From assembly GCF_040655735.1 (NCBI RefSeq), contig NZ_JBFAKK010000017.1:62001-126000 (forward strand): a stretch of 64,000 nucleotides of DNA. Reading direction: 5' to 3'. Below the pieces are notes generated by a model. The model was not told the DNA's origin, made no database searches, and worked only from the letters and a program-made list of their open reading frames with translations. Numbering within the stretch: the stretch's first letter is position 1; every line of letters starts with the position of its first letter. Below, piece after piece: positions 1 through 8,319 of this stretch. The stretch comes from Phytomonospora sp040655735. GTDB taxonomy: Bacteria > Actinomycetota > Actinomycetes > Mycobacteriales > Micromonosporaceae. Both the position numbers and the translations under genes were made by a program.

Positions 1-1921
1 GTTCGGCAAGGCCCACACGGTCATGGCCGAGGGCGGCGCGGCCGCCGCGATGGGGAACGTGAACTCCAACGACAACTGGCAGGTCCACTACCGCGACACG
101 ATCCGCGGCGGGAAGTTCCTCAACCACTACCGGATGGCGGAGCTGCACGCCAAGGAGGCGCCGGACCGCATCTGGGAGCTGGAGACCTACGGCGCCCTGT
201 TCGACCGCACCAAGGACGGCAAGATCAGCCAGCGCAACTTCGGTGGTCACGAGTACCCCCGTCTGGCGCACGTCGGCGACCGCACCGGTCTCGAACTGAT
301 CCGCACGCTCCAGCAGAAGATCGTCTCCCTTCAGCAGGAGGACTTCGCGGAGTTCGGCGACTACGACGCCCGCCTGGCCGTCTTCGCCGAGACGACGATC
401 ACCGACCTGATCCTGGACGGCGACAAGATCGCCGGTTCCTTCGGTTACCGGCGCGAGAACGGCGAGTTCCTGCTGTTCGAGGCGCCTTCGGTGATCCTGG
501 CGACCGGCGGTGTCGGCAAGTCCTTCAAGGTCACCTCGAACTCGTGGGAGTACACCGGCGACGGGCACGCGCTGGCGATGCGCGCGGGCGCGAACCTGGT
601 GAACATGGAGTTCCTGCAGTTCCACCCGACCGGGATGGTGTGGCCGCTTTCGGTGAAGGGCCTGCTGGTCACCGAGTCGGTTCGCGGTGACGGCGGGGTT
701 CTGCGCAACTCCGAGGGCAAGCGGTTCATGTTCGACTACATCCCCGAGGTCTTCAAGGCGCAGTACGCCACGACCGAGGAGGAGGGCGACCGCTGGTACA
801 CCGACCCGGACAACAACAAGCGCCCGCCGGAGCTGCTCCCGCGTGACGAGGTCGCCCGGGCCATCAACTCCGAGGTGAAGGCCGGTCGCGGCACCGAGCA
901 CGGCGGCGTGTTCCTCGACGTCTCCACGCGCATGAAGCCCGAGGAGATCATCAAGCGCCTGCCCTCGATGCACCACCAGTTCAAGGAACTGGCCGACGTC
1001 GACATCACGAAGGTGCCGATGGAGGTCGGCCCGACGTGTCACTACGTCATGGGCGGTGTCGAGGTCGACCCGGACACGACGGAGTCGGCCGTGACGGGCC
1101 TGTTCGCCGCCGGTGAGGTCTCGGGCGGAATGCACGGCTCGAACCGGCTGGGCGGCAACTCGCTGTCCGACCTGCTGGTGTTCGGCAAGCGCGCCGGCGA
1201 GTACGCCGCGCTGCACGTCGACCGGCTCGGTGAGGCGCGTCCGCAGGTCTCGCAGGAGGCTTTGGACAAGGCTCTCGACCGGGCGCTGACGCCGCTGGTC
1301 GACACGCCGGACGAGGCGGCGGACGGCGAGAACCCTTACACGGTCCAGTACGAGCTCCAGCAGGTCATGCACGACCTGGTGGGCATCATCCGCCGCGCGG
1401 ATGAGCTGGAGGACGCGCTGGTGAAGATCGGCGAGTTCAAGAAGCGGCTGGCGAACGTGCGCGTGGCCGGTGGCCGCAAGTACAACCCGGGCTGGCACCT
1501 GGCGCTCGACCTGCAGAACATGCTGCTGTGCAGCGAGGCGGTCGCGAAGGCGGCGCTGGAGCGGACCGAGAGCCGTGGCGGGCACACCCGCGACGATCAC
1601 GGGAAGATGGATCCGGCCTGGCGCAAGGTGAACCTGATCTGCTCCACGCAGGGCGACGGTGTGGCGCTGCGGCGCCAGCCGGTGCCGACCATGCCGAACG
1701 AGCTGCTGAGCCTCTTCGAGCGTTCGGAGCTGGCGAAGTACCTGACCGAGGAGGAGCTGGCGGTGTTCGACGCGGACAACGCCACGGACGCCGTCTCTCC
1801 GGAAGCCACGGTGTCGGGTGGCGACGCCACGGACGGCAGCGCCTCGGACAGCACGACGGCCGCCCCCTCAGGCGCCACGGCAGTCGACCCCGCAGACGGC
1901 TCGAAGGACGGTGAGAAGTAA
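1..1921 (+). CDS. sdhA: Succinate dehydrogenase flavoprotein subunit, 5' end outside window
   Basis: This is the FAD-binding subunit that oxidises succinate to fumarate at the inner face of the membrane. The reading frame is open from base 2, so the true start and the N-terminal FAD motif lie upstream; 639 residues are visible. The substrate-site motif FHPTGM is at about 620-637 and the flavin-binding stretch HGSNRLGGNSLSDLL at about 1134-1178. CHYVMGG (about 1036-1056) matches the conserved HYxMGG of SdhA/FrdA. The stop TAA shares a base with the sdhB start (TAATG), so the two are translationally coupled. An oddity is the last 45 or so residues (about 1780-1918), an Asp/Ser/Thr/Ala-rich low-complexity tail beyond the usual SdhA end. 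Family assignment is firm. Confidence 0.96.
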   Translation, partial: FGKAHTVMAEGGAAAAMGNVNSNDNWQVHYRDTIRGGKFLNHYRMAELHAKEAPDRIWELETYGALFDRTKDGKISQRNFGGHEYPRLAHVGDRTGLELIRTLQQKIVSLQQEDFAEFGDYDARLAVFAETTITDLILDGDKIAGSFGYRRENGEFLLFEAPSVILATGGVGKSFKVTSNSWEYTGDGHALAMRAGANLVNMEFLQFHPTGMVWPLSVKGLLVTESVRGDGGVLRNSEGKRFMFDYIPEVFKAQYATTEEEGDRWYTDPDNNKRPPELLPRDEVARAINSEVKAGRGTEHGGVFLDVSTRMKPEEIIKRLPSMHHQFKELADVDITKVPMEVGPTCHYVMGGVEVDPDTTESAVTGLFAAGEVSGGMHGSNRLGGNSLSDLLVFGKRAGEYAALHVDRLGEARPQVSQEALDKALDRALTPLVDTPDEAADGENPYTVQYELQQVMHDLVGIIRRADELEDALVKIGEFKKRLANVRVAGGRKYNPGWHLALDLQNMLLCSEAVAKAALERTESRGGHTRDDHGKMDPAWRKVNLICSTQGDGVALRRQPVPTMPNELLSLFERSELAKYLTEEELAVFDADNATDAVSPEATVSGGDATDGSASDSTTAAPSGATAVDPADGSKDGEK

Positions 1922-2691
1922 TGACTACTCGACACTTCCGCGTGTGGCGGGGTGACGACGAGGGCGGTCAGCTGACCGACTACGACGTCGAGGTCAACGA
2001 GGGTGAGGTCGTTCTCGACATCATCCACCGGTTGCAGGCGACGCAGGCGCCGGATCTGGCCGTGCGGTGGAACTGCAAGGCCGGCAAGTGCGGGTCTTGT
2101 TCGGCCGAGATCAACGGCAAGCCGGGTCTGCTGTGCATGACGCGGATGAACACCTTCGGTGACGAGCAGACCATTACCGTGACGCCGGTCCGGACCTTCC
2201 CGGTCATGAAGGATCTGGTCACGGATGTCTCGTACAACTACGAGAAGGCTCGGGAGATCCCGGCGTTCACGCCGCCCGCGGACCTGAAGCCCGGTGAGTA
2301 CCGGATGCAGCAGGTCGATGTGGAGCGTTCGCAGGAGTTCCGCAAGTGCATCGAGTGCTTCATGTGCCAGAACGTGTGTCACGTGATCCGCGACCACGAG
2401 GAGAACAAGGAGGCCTTCGCGGGTCCCCGGTTGTTCATCCGGGCCGCCGAGCTCGACATGCATCCCCTCGACGCGCGCGATGACCGCAAGGAATTCGCGA
2501 AGGAGGAGCAGGGGCTCGGGTTCTGCAACATCACGAAGTGCTGCACCGAGGTGTGCCCCGAGCACATCAAGATCACCGACAACGCGATCATCCCCATGAA
2601 GGAGCGCGTTGTGGACAGGAAGTACGACCCGTTGACGTGGCTCGGCAGGAAGATCTTCCGCCGGGATCAGCTGGAGTCAGGCGCGAAGTAG
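1921..2691 (+). CDS. sdhB: Succinate dehydrogenase iron-sulfur subunit
   Basis: This subunit passes electrons from the SdhA flavin to the quinone site. It has 256 residues, normal for the short actinobacterial/fumarate-reductase-like form. The N-terminal [2Fe-2S] ferredoxin domain has cysteines at about 52, 57, 60 and 72 (CKAGKCGSC then C). The C-terminal domain has CIECFMCQNVC (Cys143, 146, 149, 153) and a second cluster set at Cys202, 207/208 and 212 (CNITKCCTEVCP). The ATG overlaps the sdhA stop by one base. It is the last gene of the operon; a strong hairpin terminator follows at 2804-2842. The membrane anchor (sdhC) must be upstream of the window. Confidence 0.97.
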   Translation: MTTRHFRVWRGDDEGGQLTDYDVEVNEGEVVLDIIHRLQATQAPDLAVRWNCKAGKCGSCSAEINGKPGLLCMTRMNTFGDEQTITVTPVRTFPVMKDLVTDVSYNYEKAREIPAFTPPADLKPGEYRMQQVDVERSQEFRKCIECFMCQNVCHVIRDHEENKEAFAGPRLFIRAAELDMHPLDARDDRKEFAKEEQGLGFCNITKCCTEVCPEHIKITDNAIIPMKERVVDRKYDPLTWLGRKIFRRDQLESGAK

Positions 2692-2709
2692 CCGCTCGGG
2701 GCTGCTTTG

Positions 2710-2744
2710 GGCTTGAGGCTTGAGGCTTGAGGCTTGAGGCTTGA
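2710..2744. repeat. Five tandem copies of a 7-bp unit (GGCTTGA)
   Basis: Five perfect head-to-tail copies of GGCTTGA sit in the short spacer after sdhB, followed by a partial copy (GGCT). A 7-bp period is out of codon phase and no reading frame explains it. It is probably a slippage-prone microsatellite in the 3' UTR. Confidence 0.9.
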
Positions 2745-2803
2745 GGCTGCCTGAGACTGCTTGAGCTCCGGCCGGGTCGGAACCCGACACGAACGATGAG
2801 CAC

Positions 2804-2842
2804 GAAAGAGCGCCCCACCGGAGACCGGTGGGGCGCTCTTTC
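2804..2842. terminator. Strong hairpin between sdhB and the DUF397 gene
   Basis: Arms 2804-2821 and 2825-2842 are perfectly complementary (18 bp) around a 3-base loop. The left arm starts GAAAG and the right arm ends CTTTC. It lies between convergent genes and can serve both strands. Confidence 0.85.
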
Positions 2843-2859
2843 GTTGCGGGGGAAGGACT

Positions 2860-3033
2860 TCAGCGCTTCACGATGGCGAGGAAACCCACCCAGTCAGCAG
2901 CGGTGAGGGTGAGAACCGGGCTTTCGGCGAGCTTGGAGTCACGAACCTGGAAACGGCCGAGGTTGGCCCTCGCTTCAACGCAAGCTCCGCCGCTCTGGCT
3001 GCGACTGGACTTCTTCCACGGGGAGACGCCCAC
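2860..3033 (-). CDS. DUF397 small protein paired with the upstream HTH gene
   Basis: A 57-residue protein, read directly from the minus strand. Its N-terminus WKKSSRSQSGGACVEAR, the central VRDSK and the C-terminal PVLTLTAADWVGFL are the conserved landmarks of DUF397. The GTG start follows the stop of the HTH gene with no gap (TAG-GTG), with GAGGAG a few bases upstream as ribosome binding site. In streptomycetes, DUF397 proteins encoded next to DUF5753 HTH proteins have been described as Scr1/Scr2-type toxin-antitoxin-like pairs, and this pair has that arrangement. Its biochemical role here is inferred from the pairing only. Confidence 0.88.
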   Translation of the reverse strand: MGVSPWKKSSRSQSGGACVEARANLGRFQVRDSKLAESPVLTLTAADWVGFLAIVKR

Positions 3034-3813
3034 CTAGAACTCCTCTATCGGTAGTCCTCGATCGAATGACTGCTCGAACACCCGATGGTAGATCGCGGCG
3101 GTCTCGGCGACCTCGTCGTACCGACTGCCCTCCAACCCTTCGGTGTACACGCAATCGGGCTCATCCGTGTCCTCGGGAAACCGCAGGATCATGAACGGGC
3201 CCCGGAGGAGCGGATGCGGCGCACCGGCCGTGCTCAGCACTCTGACCTCGGCGTCCGGCGACCGCAAGCGCGCCAACTGATCCGCGCCGCCGAGTCCAGG
3301 AAGCGCCCACTCCCCCATGAGAACCTTCACCACCGGGCGAGGCTCGCGGGACCAGAACGTGCCGAGCCTGCGCTCCCAGATCTCCATCCTCGCCTGCACC
3401 GTCGCCGCGTCGATCTCGTTGCGGCGGTGCAGTTCGCGTGCGTACTCCTCGGTTTGGAGCAGCCCGGTCACGAGGTTCGGTTCGAAGATTCGAAGCTCCG
3501 AAGCCATGTACTCCAACTCGATGAACAGCGGGAAGCCCTTGATAACGCTCTCGCCGTACCGGTCGCCCCAGGGACGGTCGGCGGCCTTGAACATGTTCTC
3601 CAGCTCGGCGCACAGCTCTGCCGGGGCGCCGTAGTACTCGGCGAGCCGTCCGATGGCGGGAAAAGTGAGGCTCACGGACTGTCCGGCCTCCAACCGCCGG
3701 ATGGTTCTCGTCGAGCCCACGATCCCCGTCGCCTCTACTTCTCTGAGCCCGCGCCGGCCCCGAAGCCTGCGCAGGCGACGCCCCAACTGACGCCTCGTGA
3801 ACGTGATCGCCAT
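3034..3813 (-). CDS. XRE-type HTH regulator with DUF5753 C-terminal domain
   Basis: About 259 residues. The N-terminal HTH (roughly 5-62) begins RRQLGRRLRRLR and contains STRTIRRLEAGQS, a Cro/C1-type recognition region. The rest matches the DUF5753 layout of this actinobacterial family: FIELEYMASELRIFEPNLVTGLLQTEEYAR, then a late region with LRFPEDTDEPDCVYTEGLEGS. I start at the ATG at 3813 (MAITFTRRQ) because upstream residues in the same frame look non-coding and this leaves a divergent promoter region. It precedes the DUF397 gene with abutting coding regions. Probably an autoregulating DNA-binding protein; targets are unknown. Confidence 0.9.
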   Translation of the reverse strand: MAITFTRRQLGRRLRRLRGRRGLREVEATGIVGSTRTIRRLEAGQSVSLTFPAIGRLAEYYGAPAELCAELENMFKAADRPWGDRYGESVIKGFPLFIELEYMASELRIFEPNLVTGLLQTEEYARELHRRNEIDAATVQARMEIWERRLGTFWSREPRPVVKVLMGEWALPGLGGADQLARLRSPDAEVRVLSTAGAPHPLLRGPFMILRFPEDTDEPDCVYTEGLEGSRYDEVAETAAIYHRVFEQSFDRGLPIEEF

Positions 3814-3959
3814 GTCCACAGTGTGGCATCGACTGCCACGGGGCGCAACGCCACTCTTACTCAATGCACGTTTGGCATTGTCACCGGCAACGCGGCGATC
3901 TAACGTCCCTTGTGTACCGGTGCGATTACCACCGGTCATTCATCGAGGTGGGGACCACC

Positions 3960-4196
3960 ATGCTGACCCGTTGGATCGACACTGCCCTCTGCGCCTGCGT
4001 GGCGGGAGCCCTGGTCGGGCTGACGTGGTTCAGCAGCGTCGACGAGGGCCCCTTCTGGATCGCCTGCGGCGCAACCCTCACCGCCACCGCCGCGACCCTC
4101 GCCGGCCGCCTCGCGTGGGTGCTCCCCGGCCTACCCGACTCAACCGACTCGCCCGACTCAGCCGACGGCAACACCAACGAACAGAAGGAGTCCTGA
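3960..4196 (+). CDS. Small two-helix membrane protein
   Basis: 78 residues starting MLTRWIDTALCACV. The ATG at 3960 has GAGGTGGG just upstream, which is better than the upstream in-frame ATG at 3864. Two hydrophobic segments (about 7-22 and 30-50) precede a hydrophilic Asp/Ser-rich tail ending NEQKES. The stop is one base from the next ATG (TGACATG), so it is the first gene of a three-gene operon. I recognise no family. Confidence 0.7.
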   Translation: MLTRWIDTALCACVAGALVGLTWFSSVDEGPFWIACGATLTATAATLAGRLAWVLPGLPDSTDSPDSADGNTNEQKES

Positions 4197-4197
4197 C

Positions 4198-4362
4198 ATG
4201 GCCCTCGTAGTGGACTGGGCGAAGATCGCCGCCGCCCACGTCGAAGAACCCGGCGGCGGCATCTGCGCCGACTGTCGCCGCCCCCACCCGTGCCCCGCCG
4301 CCCGCATGGCCGACCGCACCCTCCGCGACATGCGCGAACTCCAGCGGGAGGCCCGATCATGA
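4198..4362 (+). CDS. Small Cys/His protein, possible zinc ribbon
   Basis: 54 residues (MALVVDWAKIAAAHVEEPGG...). It contains CADCRRPHPC, which gives Cys-x2-Cys and a third Cys that could bind zinc. It lies between the membrane protein (one-base gap) and the LuxR-type gene (overlapping ATGA), which strongly supports translation. No known family is apparent; a partner of the downstream HTH protein is a guess from position. Confidence 0.7.
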   Translation: MALVVDWAKIAAAHVEEPGGGICADCRRPHPCPAARMADRTLRDMRELQREARS

Positions 4363-4937
4363 GCCCGCTCCCGATCGGCGACACCAGCGCCGCCCCCAAG
4401 CCCACCATCGGCGTCGTCTTCTCCGCACCCACCTCCGCACCCGCCCCCGCCGCGCCCACCCCTGCCCCTATCCCCCTCGCACTCCCCAACATGTCCACCC
4501 CGACCGCCGCCTGGCGCGCGGCCGGCATCGCCTCCGGCTGCCTCGCCCGCGAAGCCGCCCGCGACCGCCGCCCCACGGAACTCCGCGAAAGCCTCCGCGT
4601 CCTCCTCGCCGTCGCCACCTCCCTCGGCGTCAACCTCGGCATCGACCTCCGCGACACCGGCGGCGGCCCTTCCCTCTACCCCATCCCCGGCCCCGACGCC
4701 GACCTCGCCCTCACCGAAACCCAGCAACACCACCGCGCCCGCCTGCGCCTCTCGATCCGCGAACTCCAGGTCCTGCGCGGCATGTCGGAAGGCAAGTCCA
4801 ACGCCGCCATCGCCCGCGACCTCTCCATCGCCGAGGACACCGTCAAAACCCACGCCCGCCGCATGTTCAAGAAAGTCGGCGCCCGCGACCGCGCGCACTC
4901 TGTGGCGATCGCGTTTCGGATCGGCCTCATCACGTGA
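4359..4937 (+). CDS. LuxR-type HTH transcriptional regulator
   Basis: 192 residues. The N-terminal third is Pro/Ala-rich and contains no receiver domain. The C-terminal 65 or so residues are a clear GerE/LuxR HTH: LSIRELQVLRGMSEGKSNAA, then IAEDTVKTHARRMFKKVGARDRAHSVAIAFRIG. The ATG at 4359 overlaps the stop of the Cys protein (ATGA). With no sensor domain, its signal could come from the small membrane and Cys proteins encoded just before it; that is inference. Confidence 0.88.
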   Translation: MSPLPIGDTSAAPKPTIGVVFSAPTSAPAPAAPTPAPIPLALPNMSTPTAAWRAAGIASGCLAREAARDRRPTELRESLRVLLAVATSLGVNLGIDLRDTGGGPSLYPIPGPDADLALTETQQHHRARLRLSIRELQVLRGMSEGKSNAAIARDLSIAEDTVKTHARRMFKKVGARDRAHSVAIAFRIGLIT

Positions 4938-5018
4938 ACACCAGGTCTCGGCACGACAACGATCCCCTTTGAACCACCGTGATCCCCGCGACTATCCCGC
5001 CCCCGCACACCCCGAAAT

Positions 5019-5052
5019 CACGGGCGCGTCCCCTCCCGGAGACGCGCCCGTG
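5019..5052. terminator. Hairpin between convergent HTH and WD40-like genes
   Basis: CACGGGCGCGTC (5019-5030) pairs perfectly with GACGCGCCCGTG (5041-5052) around a 10-base loop. There is no clear T-run, so a bidirectional structural terminator is likely but not certain. Confidence 0.55.
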
Positions 5053-5081
5053 ACCAAAAAGCGACCTGCCGATCCCACAGA

Positions 5082-6187
5082 TCAGACCGGTGCGACCCCC
5101 GAATCGTCACCGATCAGCCCGCCCGCGACATCACCGAGGACACCGTCGAGCGCCCACACCCGCACGAAACCGTTGCGGCCACCCGTGATCGCGACCGCCC
5201 GCCCCTCCAACTCGGTCACCCGCACCGCGCTCACCTCATCGCCGTGCTCACCTTCGGCGACGACCTTCAACGCACCCAGGTCCCACACCCGCACCGCACC
5301 GTCGGCGGCACCGGTCACCGCGACGGGCCTGCCGTCCACCAGGCCCGCGTCGAGACACCGGATCCCGACACGGTCGAAGTCGGGCTCGTCCTCGTCGTCA
5401 CCGTCGTCCCCGCCGTCGCCCTCAGCATCGCCCCCGATGTCGTCCCCGATGAAGTCGTCGGGGCCACCCCGCCATTCCTCCGTCACCGGATCCCCGACCA
5501 CCACGCGGTCGTCCCCACCGGCGACGATCACCTCCCGACCATCCACAGTGGCCAGCGCCACACCGAAGACCCTGATCCCCGGGTGGTACATCTCCCGCAC
5601 CGCCCGATCCCCGTTCGGGTCCACGATGGACACCGTCCCGTCGTACCGGCCCCAGACCACCACCGGCTCACCGCCCAGCTCCCCGGCGGCGATGTCGCTG
5701 GTCGACTCGAAACCCGCGTAGAACTCCGCCGGCTCCGCCTCATCCCCACCCGCCGGATCCCACACCCGCAGCCTCGGCGGAACACTGCTGTCCCCCGCGA
5801 TGAGCACCGGACGCCCGTCGACGATTCCACCGATGGCTTGGCCGACGCCGGCGTGTTCGAGCCGCGCGTGCGCAAGCACCCGTCCGCTCTCCAAATCCCA
5901 CAAGGCGAAGGGCTGATGCTGCGCCCCCCGCCGATGACGACGCGGCCGTCGTGGACGACGGCCGCGATCGCGACGATCTCAATGAAGTCCATGCCGTCGC
6001 CCGCGCGAAACGGTTTGGCCGGCGGATGCTCCCGCCACTCGCCGGCCGCCGGATCCCACACGTGCACGTCACTGCGGGAGTCGACGCACACGACCTTCGT
6101 GCGCCCGTCGTGGTGGACGACATCGAAGTCGTCGATGACCGCCCCGGAAGGGATCCGGGCGGCCCGAATCGTTGAAAACACCGACAT
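5082..6187 (-). pseudogene. WD40-like repeat protein broken by a one-base frameshift
   Basis: Two consecutive frames together encode one repeat protein. The first (from ATG 6187) reads MSVFSTIRAARIPSG, VHVWDPAAGEWREHP and VVHDGRVVIGGG. The second, from about 5925 down to 5082, reads QHQPFALWDLESGRV, LRVWDPAGG, VRVWDLGALKV and VRVWALDGV. Both share the repeat grammar 'DGR.V...G....VRVWD' of actinobacterial WD40-like beta-propellers. The break is at a run of six C on the plus strand (5924-5929); one extra base there would join the frames exactly. It may be a pseudogene, a phase-variable gene or a sequencing error. A likely -10 box lies 8 bases before the start. No function beyond propeller-like binding can be assigned. 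Confidence 0.75.
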
Positions 6188-6195
6188 GCCGCCCG

Positions 6196-6201
6196 ACTCT
6201 A
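6196..6201 (-). promoter_or_regulatory. Probable -10 box of a leaderless transcript (WD40-like gene)
   Basis: TAGAGT on the minus strand ends 8 bases before the ATG at 6187, the spacing expected when transcription starts at or next to the start codon. No ribosome binding site is visible. Confidence 0.45.
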
Positions 6202-6224
6202 GAGCCACCCTGAGACAGCCCCGG

Positions 6225-7382
6225 CTACGGGCACAGCGCCCCGGCGAGGATCCCCACGATCTCGTCCTGCGTTGCCCCACGCAGGTAAGGGTTGTAGCTC
6301 AAGGTCGCGACCCGGCCGTCGTCGGTGCGCAGGCTGTAGGTCAAGTACCCCAGCAGCTGCCCCCCGTGCCCGAACGCCGACTTCCCGCACGGCAGCGGGT
6401 ACTCCTGCAAGCCGAGGCCGTACTCGAACAGCGGCGTCCCCGTCGCCACGGTCTGGCGCATCTCTCGCAGCGACTCCCGGCTCGTCAACCTCCCCGACAG
6501 CAGCGCCGTGAAGAAGCGGTTGAGGTCGGCCGTCGTCGAGATCATCTCGCCGGCCGCCCAGTCGAGCGAAGGGTTCTGCTCGGTCGCATCGACCAGCACA
6601 CCGTCCACAGTGGTGTACCCATGCGCGTGCGGCTCGGGCAGACCCGGATCCTCGCCGGGAACGACGGTGTCGCGCATCCGCGCCGGGCGCAGGACGCGGT
6701 CTTCGACCTCGTCGGCGAAGGACTCTCCGGTCAGCCGCTCGATCAGCATCGCCGCGACGATGTAGTTCGTGTTCGAGTAGTGCCACTGCGAGCCCGGGAC
6801 CTCGAAGTCCGGGCCGTGCGCGAAGGCCACGTCCAGGAGTTCCCGCGGCTCATAGGAGTCGAAACGCGCGTCGCCGCGCCAGCGGTTCGTCGAGTAGCCG
6901 GGCTCGCTCATGTAGTCGTGCAGGCCGCTGCCGTGGTTGAGAACGTGCCGCACGGTGATCGCCGATCCGTTGGGCACCACCCCTGGCAGGTGCTCCTCGA
7001 CGAAGTCGTCCAATCCCAGCAGACCCTCGTCGACGAGCTGCAACACGACCGTGGCCGCGAAAGTCTTGGTGACACTGCCGATCCGGAAATGCCCCCGCCG
7101 ATCGGCCGGCTCCGACCCACCGAGCTCGGCCACCCCCGCCGCACCCGACCAGTGCTCGCGGCCGACGTCGACGCGAAACAGCGCGGCCGAGGCCGCTTCA
7201 CCGTCCACAAGGGCGTCAAGGCGCTGCTGAAGGTCGGCGCCGGGGATGGTCGACGGGGCCGACAGCGCGGAATCGGTCGCCGGGGCCGGGGTGGTCGAAG
7301 CGTTCGCGTCGACCGCGAACACCCCCAGCCCGGCGAGCGCGGTGAGGGTCAGGGCGGTGGTGAGGACTCGTCTTCTCGTCAT
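6225..7382 (-). CDS. Exported serine beta-lactamase / D-Ala-D-Ala carboxypeptidase family protein
   Basis: About 385 residues from ATG 7382 (MTRRRVLTTALTLTALAGLG), an Arg-rich n-region and hydrophobic core typical of a signal peptide. The catalytic SxxK is SVTK (about residues 103-106, in FRIGSVTKTFAATVVLQL). The YxN element is in WHYSNTNYI. A HGG motif (FGHGGQLLGY) stands for the third active-site element. This set defines the beta-lactamase class C / serine carboxypeptidase / esterase superfamily. It probably acts outside the cell on peptidoglycan or small esters; the motifs do not prove antibiotic hydrolysis. Confidence 0.92.
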   Translation of the reverse strand: MTRRRVLTTALTLTALAGLGVFAVDANASTTPAPATDSALSAPSTIPGADLQQRLDALVDGEAASAALFRVDVGREHWSGAAGVAELGGSEPADRRGHFRIGSVTKTFAATVVLQLVDEGLLGLDDFVEEHLPGVVPNGSAITVRHVLNHGSGLHDYMSEPGYSTNRWRGDARFDSYEPRELLDVAFAHGPDFEVPGSQWHYSNTNYIVAAMLIERLTGESFADEVEDRVLRPARMRDTVVPGEDPGLPEPHAHGYTTVDGVLVDATEQNPSLDWAAGEMISTTADLNRFFTALLSGRLTSRESLREMRQTVATGTPLFEYGLGLQEYPLPCGKSAFGHGGQLLGYLTYSLRTDDGRVATLSYNPYLRGATQDEIVGILAGALCP

Positions 7383-7473
7383 GCCCCGAAAGCTACGGAT
7401 CCCGGCGGTGGCCGCCATTGCGGATGAACCGGAGCTTCGTTGCGGAAAACCTCACGTCCGCCGGACGCGGGCA

Positions 7474-7686
7474 CTACCCCCTCGACCCCGGCGGTGCGTT
7501 CTGCCGGTCCACCAGGACGTCGAAGCGGTCGCGTTCGCGAAAGCCCACGAGCGCCAGCGCCCGCCACCGATGGGCCAGCACCTCGCGCAATGCGGCGTCG
7601 ACCGTCTCCGACGGCGTGCCGGTCCCCAGCGCCCTCGCGGCCTCGGCGAGCAGTTCCTCGTCGAGGTCTATGCGTACCCGAGCCAT
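7474..7686 (-). CDS. VapB-like ribbon-helix-helix antitoxin, no adjacent toxin
   Basis: 70 residues beginning MARVRIDLDEELLAEAARAL. The RIDLDEELL strand followed by SETVDAALREVLAHRWRALAL matches type II VapB-like antitoxins of the actinobacterial DUF2191 kind. A PIN toxin gene would normally follow, but only about 90 bases separate the stop from the next gene start, with no PIN domain. It is therefore an orphan antitoxin or a regulator. Confidence 0.7.
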   Translation of the reverse strand: MARVRIDLDEELLAEAARALGTGTPSETVDAALREVLAHRWRALALVGFRERDRFDVLVDRQNAPPGSRG

Positions 7687-7782
7687 CGACCGCCTCCTCG
7701 GACCCCGGCCGGCGGGTCGGTGCGAGCCGCGATGACCACCGGTAGCGGTGAGGATACGTGGTGTTGGGCGCGGGGTGGGCGC

Positions 7783-8298
7783 CTACTCCTTCTTCTTCAG
7801 CGAGTGGCGCAGCACCGCGTCCTTCTCCGACACCATCCGCTCCAGCCCGACCTGGTAGTCGCGCAGCGTGGCCGTGAGCTTCTCGTCGGCCACCGCCAGG
7901 ATCCTGGCGGCCAGGATCCCCGCGTTCTTCGCGCCGCCGATCGCCATGGTGGCCACCGGGATCCCGGCGGGCATCTGGACGATCGACATGAGCGAGTCCA
8001 TCCCGTCGAGGTACTTCAGCGGAACGGGCACGCCGATGACCGGCAGCGTGGTCGCCGAGGCGACCATGCCCGGCAGGTGGGCGGCACCGCCGGCGCCGGC
8101 GATGATCACGCGCATGCCGCGATCGGTGGCGGAGTCGGCGTAGGCGAGCATGCCGTGCGGGGTGCGGTGGGCGGAGACGACGCGGACCTCGTGGCTGATC
8201 CCGAACTCGTCGAGCACGTCGGCGGCGGGCTTCATCGTCGGCCAGTCGGAGTCACTGCCCATGATGATCCCGACCAGGGGTTGCGCGTAGTTCGTCAT
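7783..8298 (-). CDS. purE: N5-carboxyaminoimidazole ribonucleotide mutase
   Basis: 171 residues, the normal length. PurE moves the carboxylate of N5-CAIR to carbon 4 in de novo purine synthesis. The signature GIIMGSDSDWPTM is at 10-22, SAHRTPH carries the catalytic His, and GAGGAAHLPGM and PVPLKYLDGMDSL are the other conserved loops. It lies 21 bases after the purK stop, so the two are one operon. Confidence 0.97.
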   Translation of the reverse strand: MTNYAQPLVGIIMGSDSDWPTMKPAADVLDEFGISHEVRVVSAHRTPHGMLAYADSATDRGMRVIIAGAGGAAHLPGMVASATTLPVIGVPVPLKYLDGMDSLMSIVQMPAGIPVATMAIGGAKNAGILAARILAVADEKLTATLRDYQVGLERMVSEKDAVLRHSLKKKE

Positions 8299-8319
8299 GT
8301 CCCCGATGATTCCAGCACT

